From Myxacorys almedinensis A (GTDB taxonomy: Bacteria > Cyanobacteriota > Cyanobacteriia > Leptolyngbyales > Leptolyngbyaceae), in the NCBI RefSeq assembly GCF_010091945.1, contig NZ_WVIE01000021.1:1-64000 (forward strand): a DNA stretch of 64,000 bases, in the 5' to 3' direction. Both the position numbers and the translations under genes were made by a program. The notes below the pieces were generated by a model. That model made no database searches and had not been told where the DNA came from. It was given only the letters and a program-made list of their open reading frames with translations. Shown piece by piece: positions 1 through 9,020 of this stretch (position 1 is its first letter; each line of letters begins with the position of its first letter).

Positions 1-2
1 AT

Positions 3-62
3 TGCCATCAACCGAAGAAGCCTGCGATTGCCATTGACTATAATTTGCTGCCTTCGCGTTAA
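3..62 (+). CDS. Possible C-terminal end of a gene cut by the left window edge
   Basis: An open frame enters from the left edge in frame 3 and ends at TAA (60-62). The last residues read PKKPAIAIDYNLLPSR, which has a protein-like composition. Only 19 codons are visible, so no family can be named, and it may be chance. Confidence 0.3.
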   Translation, partial: CHQPKKPAIAIDYNLLPSR

Positions 63-130
63 ACCGAACTGACGTTACGCTACTTGTGGAGTATCTAAAT
101 TTTCTGCGACCTATCCCGATCGAGTGACTG

Positions 131-282
131 ATACCAAATTAATCTGTAAATGCGACAGACCTGACGACCTCCCCCAACCCCTCCTGGGTCAGGAGGGGAG
201 CCGGAACGTCCTTCCTGACCCAGGGGGGATGCTGTAGGCAGGGGGTCGAGGATCTGTCCGCAGTTGAAAAATCAATTGGTAT
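131..282. repeat. MITE-like repeat, copy 1 of 3
   Basis: This 152-bp element begins ATACCAAATTAAT and ends ATCAATTGGTAT, so its ends form an imperfect terminal inverted repeat. Inside are GC-rich self-complementary arms: CCCCTCCTG and CAGGAGGGG can pair locally, and CCTGGGTCAGGA can pair with the later TCCTGACCCAGG. It is clearly similar over its whole length to 16370-16520 and 34284-34433. It contains no gene. It lies 20 bp beyond the stop of the YqgF-like gene. No target-site duplication is obvious. Confidence 0.8.
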
Positions 283-302
283 GCATCGAATCACTCCCAG
301 AG

Positions 303-719
303 CTAAGCCGTCAACCGGTGTAGATAGCGCTCGATCAACAAAATCGCCACGATGTCATCGATGCTGCGCGGCGGCGTCCGCATTCCCTCAGGCACAAGGC
401 GTGTCAGACCTGTGGGCGGATACATCTGCCAGTAGCGATCGCGCGCCTCCAACGAACTGTGCCGCTCATCTACCATCACCACCCGCAACGGCTCCCCCAA
501 CTCCTCGTTTAGCCTCCGCTTCCACGCCTTAGATGAGGTCTGATCTCCCATCACCAATAGCGAAATGGGAAGCTGTTGCCGCAGCGATCGAATCGTTGCG
601 ATCGCGCCGTCTGCCGTCACTACCTCGTGATAATATAACCGGCGATCCACCCCCATCACCGCTAACCCGCACTTTTGCCGCCCCGGATCAAATCCCAAGA
701 TCACCGGTTGATCCCCCAT
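303..719 (-). CDS. YqgF/RuvX-fold nuclease-like protein
   Basis: This protein of about 138 residues has an RNase H-like fold start, VILGFDPGRQKCG, with the first acidic residue at D11, and conserved VMVDERHSS and SIDDIVAILL segments later. These match the YqgF/Holliday-resolvase-like superfamily. The characterised RuvX members process pre-16S rRNA; this is a cyanobacterial side branch whose substrate is not known to me. The chosen start is the ATG at 719, preceded by GAGGAG. An upstream ATG at 743 and a GTG at 761 are also in frame. It follows the DUF3084 gene on the same strand and is probably co-transcribed with it. Confidence 0.8.
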   Translation of the reverse strand: MGDQPVILGFDPGRQKCGLAVMGVDRRLYYHEVVTADGAIATIRSLRQQLPISLLVMGDQTSSKAWKRRLNEELGEPLRVVMVDERHSSLEARDRYWQMYPPTGLTRLVPEGMRTPPRSIDDIVAILLIERYLHRLTA

Positions 720-763
720 CGTCTCCTCGTTCGTCTCCCTCATCGGTTCCCAACTACACACGA

Positions 764-2161
764 CTACGACATTCTCAGCACCACTTGCCCGTTTTGCACC
801 ACGACTAACTCTATTCTGAGGGGGCCTACGGTGTACGTCACATCCGATGCCACCGCCCGAAGCTCAACCGGAGTTTGATATTGACGCAGTTGGTCTAAAA
901 AGCTAGCCAACGACTCTAGTTTCTCTAGTTGAATCCCATCATTAATCACACCTGCCCGCTTCGCCCGAAAGTTGGAGAATGCAATCAGTTGTTCAATGCC
1001 TTGTTGAAACTGATCAGGCGTTAGCTTGGCAGGTTCGAGGGTTTTGCTCGCGACAATTTCTCCGGCTAAAAACACAACCCGATTTGGAATCGCCGTAGCA
1101 TAGACCGAAATCGGTCGCCGTTCTCCGCGCACATAGTTTGCGTCTGCCACAATCCGCACGACATAATCTTGACCATCATTGATCGTTGTGATCAAACGTT
1201 CTACCTCGGCGGTTTTGATCTGCACGATCTGTGCGACATCGGGCGAACCGGGCTGAACTAACTGCCACGCCGTGCGATTAGCTTCTTTTAACAAGCGATC
1301 GACCGCCGCTTTTGCCGCATTGGGGTCTACCACGCGCAGCACTCCCGATGATAGAACCTGACTCCGCAAAATTGCCAAATAGCCGCCGCGAATCAGTTGG
1401 GCTTCTTGTTCAGACTGCTGCACGGCTTCGGCTAAGAGGGCTTGCTGAGCTTCGAGTTGTTTGAGTTGCACCTCGCGCTGGGCAATCACCTGATCGCGAT
1501 TGGAAATTTCGCGATCGCGTCGCTGAATAATCTCCGTTCGCTCCGCAATCTGCTGATCCCGTTCGGCAATTTGTGCCTTTACCGCATCACGCTGAGCAAT
1601 CAACGTTTCCTGCTCAGACTGCAACTGGTTGATCTCCGATCGCAGGGTTTCGGCTTGTTGAGAGACTGTATCTAGCTGCCCCCGAATCAGGTCGCGTTGG
1701 GCTTCTGCCGTTTTTAGCTGCTCGTTGGTCTGGTTCTGTTTTACCAGGGCTTGCTTGAGGGATTCATTGATCCGGTTGAGTTGTCCTTCGGCTTGTTTGC
1801 GCTCTGCGCGAGTCCGTTCTAGCTCATCTTCAACCTGGCGCTTCTGCTGGTTGGTGGTTTGAAGCTCCTCCGAGCTTTGCCTCAACTCTCGATTTTGGTC
1901 GCGGAGTTTGTTTTGCAGCGAGTTAAACCCTAGCAGCATCTCCCGAAACTGGCGGCTGCTGGCAAACAAAATGCCAAAGGTAGAGGCAGAAATCAGAGTC
2001 CCAGTCAAAATCGTCACGATCGTGGCGGTGCGTTTGGGACGCAGATTAAATAAGCTCAGACGCGCCTTTCCGACCTTGGTGCCGATGCGATCGCCAACGG
2101 TTGCAATCAGCCCGCCCAAAATCAAGACTGCCAAAATCAGAATTAGCCCAATATCGGACAT
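764..2161 (-). CDS. DUF3084 membrane coiled-coil protein
   Basis: This 465-residue protein has two hydrophobic segments near the N-terminus (about residues 5-22 and 47-68) separated by a basic loop containing RPKRTATIV. A long Gln/Glu/Arg-rich coiled coil follows from about 75 to 265, then a globular C-terminal region. This is the architecture of the cyanobacterial DUF3084 family. It is probably an inner-membrane protein with a large coiled-coil domain; its function is not established. It lies between ntcA and the YqgF-like gene on the same strand, 118 bp downstream of ntcA. Confidence 0.88.
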   Translation of the reverse strand: MSDIGLILILAVLILGGLIATVGDRIGTKVGKARLSLFNLRPKRTATIVTILTGTLISASTFGILFASSRQFREMLLGFNSLQNKLRDQNRELRQSSEELQTTNQQKRQVEDELERTRAERKQAEGQLNRINESLKQALVKQNQTNEQLKTAEAQRDLIRGQLDTVSQQAETLRSEINQLQSEQETLIAQRDAVKAQIAERDQQIAERTEIIQRRDREISNRDQVIAQREVQLKQLEAQQALLAEAVQQSEQEAQLIRGGYLAILRSQVLSSGVLRVVDPNAAKAAVDRLLKEANRTAWQLVQPGSPDVAQIVQIKTAEVERLITTINDGQDYVVRIVADANYVRGERRPISVYATAIPNRVVFLAGEIVASKTLEPAKLTPDQFQQGIEQLIAFSNFRAKRAGVINDGIQLEKLESLASFLDQLRQYQTPVELRAVASDVTYTVGPLRIELVVVQNGQVVLRMS

Positions 2162-2279
2162 TGATGCTCCAGAACGCTCTAGCCTAGATCACTCAGCAGG
2201 ACTCCGCATCTATTATGCCTGTGGAACGGAGATTGCTGCTGCAAAGAAAATGGGGATTTGCAGCGATCGTGGCAACCCA

Positions 2280-2951
2280 TCAGGTGAATTGCTGGCTCAA
2301 CGTGACTGGATTGTGAACCGTAATCTTTTTCTTGTGAATGGAGATCATATTGTCTTGCCGCAAATCCCCCAACAGCCGCGTTACGGTGACGCGGGTTGAG
2401 CCGATTGCTTCTGCGATCGCTTGATGGGAGAGTTTGAGATCGATCGTAATCCCCTCTTGGGTTGGCAGACCAAAGTCGCGGCACAAAATCAGCAGAAAGC
2501 TCACAAGCCGTGATCCCATGTCGCGGTGGGCCAGGGTTTCGATCATCATCTCCGTTTGCAAAATCCGAGACGACAAGCCCTTGAGCATCATCATCGACAG
2601 ATCTGGATTGTCTTTTAGGGCTTTCTCAACCTGCTCGATCGGCACAGACAGCAACTCGGCTGGGGTAAACGCCACCGCATGATAGAAGCGATCGGCACGT
2701 TGACCTGTGATCAGAGACAGCACGCCAAACACGCTGTTTTCTCGCAGCAGCGCTACCGTAATTTCTTCTCCTGCCTCATAGACCCGCGATAGCTTGACGG
2801 CTCCTTTTTGCAGAAAGTACACCCGTTCCGCCGGATCGCCCGGAAAGAAAATTGTTTTACCACGCTCAAATGTCTCCACAACAGGAGGGTAGGCACCTCC
2901 GCCAATCTGACGAAATAATGATGCAAGCGGTCTTTCTTTGGTCACTACCAT
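2280..2951 (-). CDS. ntcA: Global nitrogen regulator NtcA
   Basis: This is a CRP/FNR-family transcription factor of 223 residues, the usual NtcA length. The cyclic-nucleotide-binding-like beta-roll spans about residues 25-120, the dimer helix about 120-150, and the helix-turn-helix about 175-198 ([20 protein letters not shown]). Residues known to bind 2-oxoglutarate in NtcA are present: F75-G76-V77-L78, R88, R129 and E134. NtcA binds GTA-N8-TAC sites and activates nitrogen-assimilation genes when 2-oxoglutarate is high. The ATG is preceded by GGGAAG. No exact GTA-N8-TAC box is visible in its own upstream region, although autoregulation is common for this gene. Three 12-bp tandem repeats lie 50-85 bp upstream. 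Confidence 0.98.
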   Translation of the reverse strand: MVVTKERPLASLFRQIGGGAYPPVVETFERGKTIFFPGDPAERVYFLQKGAVKLSRVYEAGEEITVALLRENSVFGVLSLITGQRADRFYHAVAFTPAELLSVPIEQVEKALKDNPDLSMMMLKGLSSRILQTEMMIETLAHRDMGSRLVSFLLILCRDFGLPTQEGITIDLKLSHQAIAEAIGSTRVTVTRLLGDLRQDNMISIHKKKITVHNPVTLSQQFT

Positions 2952-3414
2952 TTCTTCCCTTTCTCGCCACCCAAATGATTTGTGAGTGTATCGGACTCAG
3001 ACTTTGAGCAAAACTTTGAGCAAAACTTTCAACAAAACACCGTCTGCTAAAACCTTGTTGCTAAATTTCGATCTGTGTAGTTTATTCCTTCGGAGTCTGT
3101 TTACTGCCCATGCGTCTTTGTAAACGATTGATGACTTTAGAACACTTAAACTGACTGCAAAGGCACTTTTTGTGCCTCTTTATACATTTCTGCCGATATT
3201 TTCAGAATTTTAGAAAATCTCTGTTATTTCCTCGGCAAAAGATTGTTAGCATTGAACACTTTCCCAGGAGAAGAGTCAATCCTTTGGCTCGATTGGAGGA
3301 TGCTGCGATCGCAGGGAAATCGCTATGAAGATTGTTCACCGCAAATCTGCGAATAGAGGATCTGCGCGTACCCTCTCCCACCTGCGATCGCGACCCTCAC
3401 ACTCCTGGGGCAAC
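2952..3414. other. Intergenic region upstream of ntcA
   Basis: This 463-bp stretch is AT-rich and holds the ntcA promoter region on the minus strand. It contains a threefold 12-bp tandem repeat at 3001-3036. I see no small gene, RNA or exact NtcA box. The part next to 3415 lies downstream of cpcS and shows no clear terminator. Confidence 0.6.
3001..3036. repeat. 12-bp tandem repeat, three units, in the ntcA leader
   Basis: Two exact units ACTTTGAGCAAA (3001-3012 and 3013-3024) are followed by a diverged unit ACTTTCAACAAA (3025-3036). They lie 50-85 bp upstream of the ntcA start codon, within the promoter or 5' leader. Confidence 0.85.
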
Positions 3415-3980
3415 TCATTCGGCGTCGGCTGCTGCCGTATCGCTAGTCTGCTCGTCAGGCTTAGCCACCCCTAACCGAATCTCCGAGCAAAAAGACGCCA
3501 TGCTAAAGCCCCCAAATCGCTTCAAAATGCTGTGGCGCAACCGTACATTCGGGCTTTCAAACCAAAGCCGTTCTTTGGAGTACATGCTTTCATACTCAGT
3601 CACAAGGGTTAATTCATCTGTTTCGTTGATGTGATAGCTCCCCGCAACCGGGGCTTTTTCGGCGTAGCCCATCTCGCGCAACAGCGTTCCTTCTTTGGGG
3701 TTGTCTGGGTTTGCGACAGGCACCAGCACCGTTGTCCCATCGTGTTTTTCTTTATCCCAGTCCATGGTGCCGTCCCAGCTTACTCGTGCCCCACACGCCG
3801 CCGTTGCCGGATCAACATTATATTGCTGGCACAGTTGGATCACAGCAGGATCTGTTTTGTCGAGCAATTCGATCTGAATATTAGATTTTCCAGCCTCTTG
3901 CTGCTTAAACGCCAAGTGATGGCTGGTTCGCATTGAGGACCATTTCCCCGCACTTTGTTGAAAAAACTCGACAATATCCA
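3415..3980 (-). CDS. cpcS: CpcS/CpeS-type phycobiliprotein lyase
   Basis: This 188-residue protein belongs to the lipocalin-like S/U lyase family, which attaches phycocyanobilin (or a related bilin) to cysteine 84-type sites on phycobiliproteins. The family signature is clear: [62 protein letters not shown], and [17 protein letters not shown] near the end. The length is typical. I chose the ATG at 3980, preceded by AGGA, because the only earlier in-frame start is ATT. Whether it is the CpcS, CpcU or CpeS subgroup cannot be settled by eye. No phycobilisome genes are adjacent. Confidence 0.9.
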
Positions 3981-4059
3981 TGAACAATCCTATGGTGGTG
4001 ACTTTGTGTAGTAATCACCATTCTAGAAGAAGAGGGATAAGGGAAGATGGAAAAAGGGA

Positions 4060-4112
4060 GGCATACAGCGCTGTTAGACCCTGCCAAGCCTTGCCGCAGG
4101 CATCTGCCTCCC
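4060..4112 (-). terminator. Rho-independent terminator of the DUF1565 gene
   Basis: Read on the minus strand, GGGAGGCA (4112-4105) pairs with TGCCTCCC (4073-4066), followed immediately by TTTTT. The 31-base loop contains a smaller GCCT/AGGC hairpin. It starts 20 bp after the stop codon of the 4132-5958 gene. Confidence 0.65.
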
Positions 4113-4131
4113 GGTGTTTACAGTCCCAGCG

Positions 4132-5958
4132 TTATAGCTGTTCGATCGTGGCTCGCAGTCCTTGATTGACCAACATTTGGATCAGTTCATCGGCTTTGGT
4201 GCGATCGCTAAAGACCCCCGCTTGCATCACGTTTTGGCTGCCTCGAAACACCGGAAAAGCCCCTGGAGCCACAGATTGAATTTGAGCCTGCTCCCCCTCA
4301 CCGCTCGCCTGCACCACCACTCGGTAGCGCAGTCCGAGCGCCAACATTTGGCTACTCGGAGGGGCAACCCGGTTGGGAGAAACAGGAGCGCCTCGCCACA
4401 CCTTGACCGATGTTCCTGCCGTTCGCCCAAGGGGAATCGAGCCTTTGGGAACGGGTAACGTCCCCGATGCTGAGATCGGGTTGGGGGAAAACTCTGGGCG
4501 GCTAACGCTAGACTGCATCGCTAAGGCTTGGCGGGGAGCCACGCTCGATTCTGGTGGTGGCACAGGAATATCGATCGCACCATTTGAGCCGAAGCGCGGC
4601 ATGACGGGGTTGGGCTGCAAAGCAGAACGGGCGGGAATCGGGCTTAACCGGGCTGGAGATGGCACCGGAATTTCCGCCGAGACGCTTTGAGCTTTTGGTT
4701 GTTTGGGAAGCGGTAAGACTCTCCCACCCCGGGGCAGGGCAGGCGACACAGCGATCGCTGGGACAGGGCTAGAGGCAGATCCCATGGCTGGGCTGGCAGA
4801 TGGGCTGACAGGTGGGCTGATAATAGACGGCGCGACCGAGCGGTTGAATAAAGCGGGAAGCGGTGCCGCCGGAGCGGGCGCAATGGCGGGCAAGGGTTGC
4901 CGATATCCCTTAGCCGATGCCACACTAACCGGAGCCTCTGCTGTAGCGGAGGTGTTGGAAAAATCTAATCGCCCGATCGTTTTGCTGCCCGTGATTTGGT
5001 TGCCAAAGGCGGGAATCTTTTGAATACTTTTTTGGGCGTTGAGGTCAAACTGTCCGTTGCCGGTAAAGGTGTTGTTTCCAGGATCAGACGAGGTGCCGAG
5101 ATTGGGGCGAGATTGTGCGATCGCAACCATGCCGTCGCGCAGGTTGCCATCAATCACATTGTTGCGGAGAATCGGCGCGGCTTTCCCCTGAATCACGATG
5201 CCATCTTTATTTTGGGTAATGCGGTTGCCGATAATGCGAGGCGCTGCATTTTGCGCCACATTGATCCCAAATCCGGTCTTCTCAAAAATGTTGTCGTGAA
5301 GTTCGGGGCGAGATGTGCCGTAAATGGTGATGCCGTTCGCGCCATTTTCGTAGAAATAGTTGTTACGAAGAACAGGCGCACTGCTGCCCACCACCGACGC
5401 CCCATCATGACCGCTTCCGGTAAACGTGTTGTCGCTAATCACCGGGCTGGTAGACTCGATCCACACCCCGTAGCCTTGAGCGTTGGGATTGGAAACCGTA
5501 ACCCCGGTTAAGCCCGCCTGATTTGCACCCAAGATTGTGACACTTTGTCGCGCAAACGTACGACTTAAAAAGATGCCACTGCCTTGAATGACGACATTTT
5601 GTCCGCGATCGCGAGGCTCTCCTTTGATCGTGGTTCCTGGTTTCATTTGCAACGGAAATGCTTCGCCAGTTTGGGCACTATACGTACCCGGAGCTAACAG
5701 AATGATCGTGTTTGGTTGAACAATTTGTAAGGCGCGAGTAATCGTTTTAAGCGGCGATCGCGCTGTTCCATCAGCGGTATCAATTCCACGATTTGAGTTA
5801 ACAAATAAGTAATTATATTGAGTGGGTGCGCTGTAAACTTGCGCTACTTGGAGCGGAGTTGCGATCGCTGGCAGCCCTCCGGTCAACCCCATCATTCCAG
5901 ATAGGCTCAGCAGTGACACAACACCAAAGGGGCGCTTTACAAGGGATAATTCACTCAC
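4132..5958 (-). CDS. Secreted DUF1565 beta-helix protein with C-terminal SPOR-like region
   Basis: This protein of about 608 residues has a signal peptide ending near PAIATPLQVAQ. It then has a DUF1565 right-handed beta-helix of roughly residues 45-330, with short repeats of the type ISDNTFTGSGHDG and LRNNYFYENGANG. A long Pro/Ser/Ala linker follows (about 340-530). The last 70 residues (RVVVQASGEGEQ, FSDRTKADELIQML, LRATIEQL) resemble a SPOR domain, which binds denuded peptidoglycan. It probably acts in the periplasm or cell wall; the exact role is unknown. The start is GTG at 5958, which has AGGAGA seven bases upstream; an earlier in-frame GTG (5976) overlaps that ribosome site. A terminator follows. 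Confidence 0.85.
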   Translation of the reverse strand: MSELSLVKRPFGVVSLLSLSGMMGLTGGLPAIATPLQVAQVYSAPTQYNYLFVNSNRGIDTADGTARSPLKTITRALQIVQPNTIILLAPGTYSAQTGEAFPLQMKPGTTIKGEPRDRGQNVVIQGSGIFLSRTFARQSVTILGANQAGLTGVTVSNPNAQGYGVWIESTSPVISDNTFTGSGHDGASVVGSSAPVLRNNYFYENGANGITIYGTSRPELHDNIFEKTGFGINVAQNAAPRIIGNRITQNKDGIVIQGKAAPILRNNVIDGNLRDGMVAIAQSRPNLGTSSDPGNNTFTGNGQFDLNAQKSIQKIPAFGNQITGSKTIGRLDFSNTSATAEAPVSVASAKGYRQPLPAIAPAPAAPLPALFNRSVAPSIISPPVSPSASPAMGSASSPVPAIAVSPALPRGGRVLPLPKQPKAQSVSAEIPVPSPARLSPIPARSALQPNPVMPRFGSNGAIDIPVPPPESSVAPRQALAMQSSVSRPEFSPNPISASGTLPVPKGSIPLGRTAGTSVKVWRGAPVSPNRVAPPSSQMLALGLRYRVVVQASGEGEQAQIQSVAPGAFPVFRGSQNVMQAGVFSDRTKADELIQMLVNQGLRATIEQL

Positions 5959-6300
5959 AATATTTCTCCTATACACGGCAGTAGGATGACTTGTTACTTA
6001 GAACGAAAAAAGACCGTAAAAGCACTGATTTAACTGATCGATAAATCTCACTTAACGTCAAAGACTTTGTGTTTTCTCAAGAGAGAATACAGCAATTCTC
6101 AGGATTTTGTCCGCTAGGGGTAAGAGCGAAACCGCCTTAACGGAAGTTCATAATAATTGAGTTTCTAAAAAGTGCTTCAGTTTTTGATCAACAAATTCGC
6201 TCAGTTAAGTATTAACCCTGAAGTTGCAAAAGAATGTCACAATTCAAAATACCCCTGTTCCGTCTCGCTGTTAGGATGAAATATTAATTGGTTTGTTCCG
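5959..6300. other. Divergent intergenic region between the DUF1565 gene and thiE
   Basis: This 342-bp AT-rich region must hold promoters for both divergent genes. I looked for a TPP riboswitch before thiE and saw none of its conserved boxes. No small gene or strong hairpin is visible. Confidence 0.55.
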
Positions 6301-7404
6301 ATGGACAAAACAGAACCCTCTCTCCCGTTTATGCAACCTGCCGTATACCGAATTTTGGACGCTAACCTCGATCGCGCCCGCGAAGGTTTACGGGTGATCG
6401 AAGAATGGTGTCGATTTGGTCTAAACCATGCAGAATTTACTGAGCAATGCAAGCACCTGCGGCAGGAACTCGCAACTTGGCATCATAGCGACCTGCGATC
6501 GGCGCGAAATACGCCAGACGATCCGGGCACAGGCTTGACCCATGCGAACGAAGCCACGCGGGGTACGATCGCCCATGTCTTGCAAGCCAATTTTTGTCGA
6601 GTAGAAGAAGCGCTGCGGGTGTTAGAGGAATACGGCAAAGTCTACCGCCAAGACCTGACTGAGGCGGTCAAGCACATGCGCTATCAGGTATACACCCTCG
6701 AAAGCCAACTGATCACCCAGCATCGGCATCAAAAGCTGCACCAAGCAATGCTCTACCTGATCACATCGCCGTCAGAAACGGTGTTTGAAACGGTCGAGGC
6801 TGCCTTAAAAGGAGGACTGACTCTGGTTCAATACCGAGACAAAGATGCTGACGACCTGACCCGGCTAAATCATGCCCGAGCACTGCGGCGAATGTGCCAT
6901 GAATATGGAGCGCTGTTTATTGTCAACGATCGCATCGATCTAGCCTTAGCGGTAGATGCTGATGGTGTTCACCTGGGGCAACACGATTTCCCGGTAGAGT
7001 TGGCTCGCCAGATGCTGGGGTCTCAGCGCATTATTGGGCGCTCGACCCATAATGGGGACGATCTATACCGGGCGATTCAGGAAGGGGCAGACTATGTGGG
7101 CGTCGGTCCGGTTTATGAAACGCCGACCAAAGCCGGTAGACCTGCCGCCGGGTTAGACTGTGTGCGTCATGCCTTAGAGCAATGTCCAATTCCCTGGTTT
7201 GCGATCGGGGGCATTGACGCCAATACTGTTCACGACGTTCTCGCCGCCGGGGCACAACGGGTTTCCGTCGTCCGAGCAATTATGCAGGCTGAGCAACCAA
7301 CCTTGGCAGTGCAATATTTTATGGCGCAGTTAGACCAAAAACGCCGCTCCCAGATGGGGCAAAAGTTTGCTAAGCAAGACTCTATTACCGATCCGTGGAT
7401 GTAG
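6301..7404 (+). CDS. thiE: Thiamine phosphate synthase ThiE (cyanobacterial long form)
   Basis: ThiE joins HMP-pyrophosphate and thiazole phosphate to make thiamine phosphate. At 367 residues this is the cyanobacterial form, with an extra helical N-terminal domain (about 12-140; RILDANLDRAREGLRVIEEW) before the TIM-barrel ThiE domain (about 150-350). Barrel motifs are present: LVQYRDKDA (175-183), FIVNDRIDLALAVDADGVHLGQ region (206-227), IGRSTHN (245-251), VGVGPVYETPTKAG (266-279) and AIGGI (301-305). The ATG at 6331 is an alternative start close to where homologues begin. It is followed after 9 bp by thiS, an obvious thiamine operon. Confidence 0.96.
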   Translation: MDKTEPSLPFMQPAVYRILDANLDRAREGLRVIEEWCRFGLNHAEFTEQCKHLRQELATWHHSDLRSARNTPDDPGTGLTHANEATRGTIAHVLQANFCRVEEALRVLEEYGKVYRQDLTEAVKHMRYQVYTLESQLITQHRHQKLHQAMLYLITSPSETVFETVEAALKGGLTLVQYRDKDADDLTRLNHARALRRMCHEYGALFIVNDRIDLALAVDADGVHLGQHDFPVELARQMLGSQRIIGRSTHNGDDLYRAIQEGADYVGVGPVYETPTKAGRPAAGLDCVRHALEQCPIPWFAIGGIDANTVHDVLAAGAQRVSVVRAIMQAEQPTLAVQYFMAQLDQKRRSQMGQKFAKQDSITDPWM

Positions 7405-7413
7405 GGAAAACCA

Positions 7414-7626
7414 ATGGCAGAACCGATCACGCTTCAGGTCAACGGCGAAGCTAAAACCTGTGAGCCAAATCTCTTATTACCCCATTTTTTAGAGCAACTC
7501 GGTTTAAATCCTCGCCTTGTCGCGGTGGAGTACAACGGGGAAATTTTGCATCGTCAGTATTGGGACACGACCCAAATTAAAGCCTGCGATCGCTTGGAAA
7601 TTGTCACCATTGTTGGCGGCGGTTAA
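7414..7626 (+). CDS. thiS: Sulfur carrier protein ThiS
   Basis: This 70-residue beta-grasp protein starts with ITLQVNGE and ends in the Gly-Gly tail (IVTIVGGG). That tail is adenylated and thiocarboxylated to donate sulfur to the thiazole ring of thiamine. The length is typical. It lies 9 bp downstream of thiE with AGGGA before its ATG, so it is co-transcribed with thiE. Confidence 0.96.
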   Translation: MAEPITLQVNGEAKTCEPNLLLPHFLEQLGLNPRLVAVEYNGEILHRQYWDTTQIKACDRLEIVTIVGGG

Positions 7627-7834
7627 GCCCTCGTCGCCTAGCAACGCCCTGCCAAACGCATCCCCCTCTCAGTACGGTAATCTCGCCCAAAACTCGCCGT
7701 TGGGCGCATTTTCAACCTCTACAGAAAACGATACAGTAGAGGAGTAGAAAAGCTTAAACCCTTGAAAAAACGCATAAAGCTCGACGTTTAGAACCCGATA
7801 TTCTGCGTTTAGGTGAGCTAACTGGTATTACGTT

Positions 7835-8785
7835 ATGAAAACACCAAAGTCCTTTTTCAAATCCCTGATCCGATCCCTGCTCGCTTTGGGGTTGGTACTG
7901 ACGCTGATCCTGGGTCAGGCTGATGGCGCGCTGGCAGCAGGTACGGGTGGGCGCATCGGCGGGGGTTCCTTTAGAGCACCGGGTCGTACGTTTGCGCCGC
8001 CTAGCGGCGGTGGCTACTCCCGTCCGGGAGGGGGCTACTATCCAGGCGGCGGCGGTGGGTTTTTCCCTTTCCTCTACTTCCCGTTCTTCGGTGGTGGCGG
8101 CAGCCTGTTTACTCTGTTTATCTTTATCTCGATCGCGGGCTTTCTGTTGCAAAGCTTCCAACGGGCAACTGCTGGGAGTGAGCTAGATTACGATAGCAAT
8201 CCGTCGGTCTCGGTTGCAAAGGTGCAAGTGGGCTTGCTTGCTCAAGCGCGGAGTTTGCAAACTGATCTCGATCGCATCGCTCAACGCGCAGACACCGATT
8301 CTTCTGAAGGCTTGGCGCAAGTGCTGCAAGAGACAACACTATCCCTGCTTCGTCATCCTGAGTATTGGGTTTATGCTGCATCAGAGTCGCGTCAGGCTCG
8401 GCTGCAAGCGGCGGGTGCAGAGTTTAACCGTCTAGCCTTGTCTGAGCGCAGCAAGTTTACCGCAGAGACGCTCTCGAATGTGAACGATCAGCTAAAGCAG
8501 GGTTCTAAAGATTCGGGCGCGTTGACTGTTGCCGAGAAAGGCGGCGAATTGGCTGAAGCACCGGGAGAATATATTTTGGTTACGCTGCTAGTTGGCACTC
8601 AGAGCAAGCTCCAACTTCCTGCGATCAATAGCTCAGATGATGTGAAGCGTGCCTTGAGCCAGTTGGGTAGCATCTCTAGCGACCAGCTATTGGCGCTCGA
8701 AGTGCTGTGGACTCCTCAAGCTGAGGGGGATGTGCTGACCCGTGACGATGTGTTAGCCGAATACCCAAGCTTGAAGCTAGTCTAG
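7835..8785 (+). CDS. DUF1517 membrane protein
   Basis: This 316-residue protein has a Sec signal peptide (cleavage near GALAAG), then a Gly-rich segment (GGRIGGGSF to GGYYPGGGGG), one hydrophobic segment (about 88-108; LFTLFIFISIAGFLLQSF) and a C-terminal soluble domain of about 190 residues. This is the DUF1517 family, shared by cyanobacteria and plastids; a plant member (FLAP1) is linked to acclimation to fluctuating light. The role here is inferred from family only. It is monocistronic and followed by a strong terminator at 8854-8896. Confidence 0.88.
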   Translation: MKTPKSFFKSLIRSLLALGLVLTLILGQADGALAAGTGGRIGGGSFRAPGRTFAPPSGGGYSRPGGGYYPGGGGGFFPFLYFPFFGGGGSLFTLFIFISIAGFLLQSFQRATAGSELDYDSNPSVSVAKVQVGLLAQARSLQTDLDRIAQRADTDSSEGLAQVLQETTLSLLRHPEYWVYAASESRQARLQAAGAEFNRLALSERSKFTAETLSNVNDQLKQGSKDSGALTVAEKGGELAEAPGEYILVTLLVGTQSKLQLPAINSSDDVKRALSQLGSISSDQLLALEVLWTPQAEGDVLTRDDVLAEYPSLKLV

Positions 8786-8853
8786 GTCTTCGTAGCCTAT
8801 TGAGTTCTGAGTCTAACTTTGTCAAGGTTCAGGTCTCTTGATTAAGATCTTCT

Positions 8854-8896
8854 AAAATCTCCGGCTGCTTCATTTAGAGAGCCGGAGATTTTTTTG
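8854..8896 (+). terminator. Rho-independent terminator of the DUF1517 gene
   Basis: ATCTCCGGCT (8857-8866) and AGCCGGAGAT (8880-8889) form a perfect 10-bp stem with a 13-base loop, followed directly by a run of T. It lies about 70 bp after the stop codon. Confidence 0.9.
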
Positions 8897-8914
8897 AGAA
8901 GATTTTTTGAATTA

Positions 8915-8944
8915 CTTACAGCGATTTTCAGATGAATAAACCAC
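8915..8944. repeat. 30-bp dispersed repeat, copy 1
   Basis: This 30-bp stretch, beginning CTTACAGCGATTTT and ending GAATAAACCAC, recurs at 16186-16215 with two mismatches. Both copies sit just downstream of plus-strand genes. The nature of the element is unknown. Confidence 0.7.
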
Positions 8945-9020
8945 AGTGGATGGGGAGATGGATGGTTTAAGCAAGGGAGAACGGCTGTAGGATTAGGCAA
9001 CTTGTAGGATTAGGCAACTC

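Noticed and set aside
2238-2264. Inverted repeat GCTGCAAA/TTTGCAGC between ntcA and the DUF3084 gene
   Set aside because: No T-run follows on either strand, so it is not called a terminator.
2952-3300. NtcA autoregulatory box before ntcA
   Set aside because: No exact GTA-N8-TAC was found on reading this region.
5959-6300. TPP riboswitch before thiE
   Set aside because: The conserved thi-box segments are not present.
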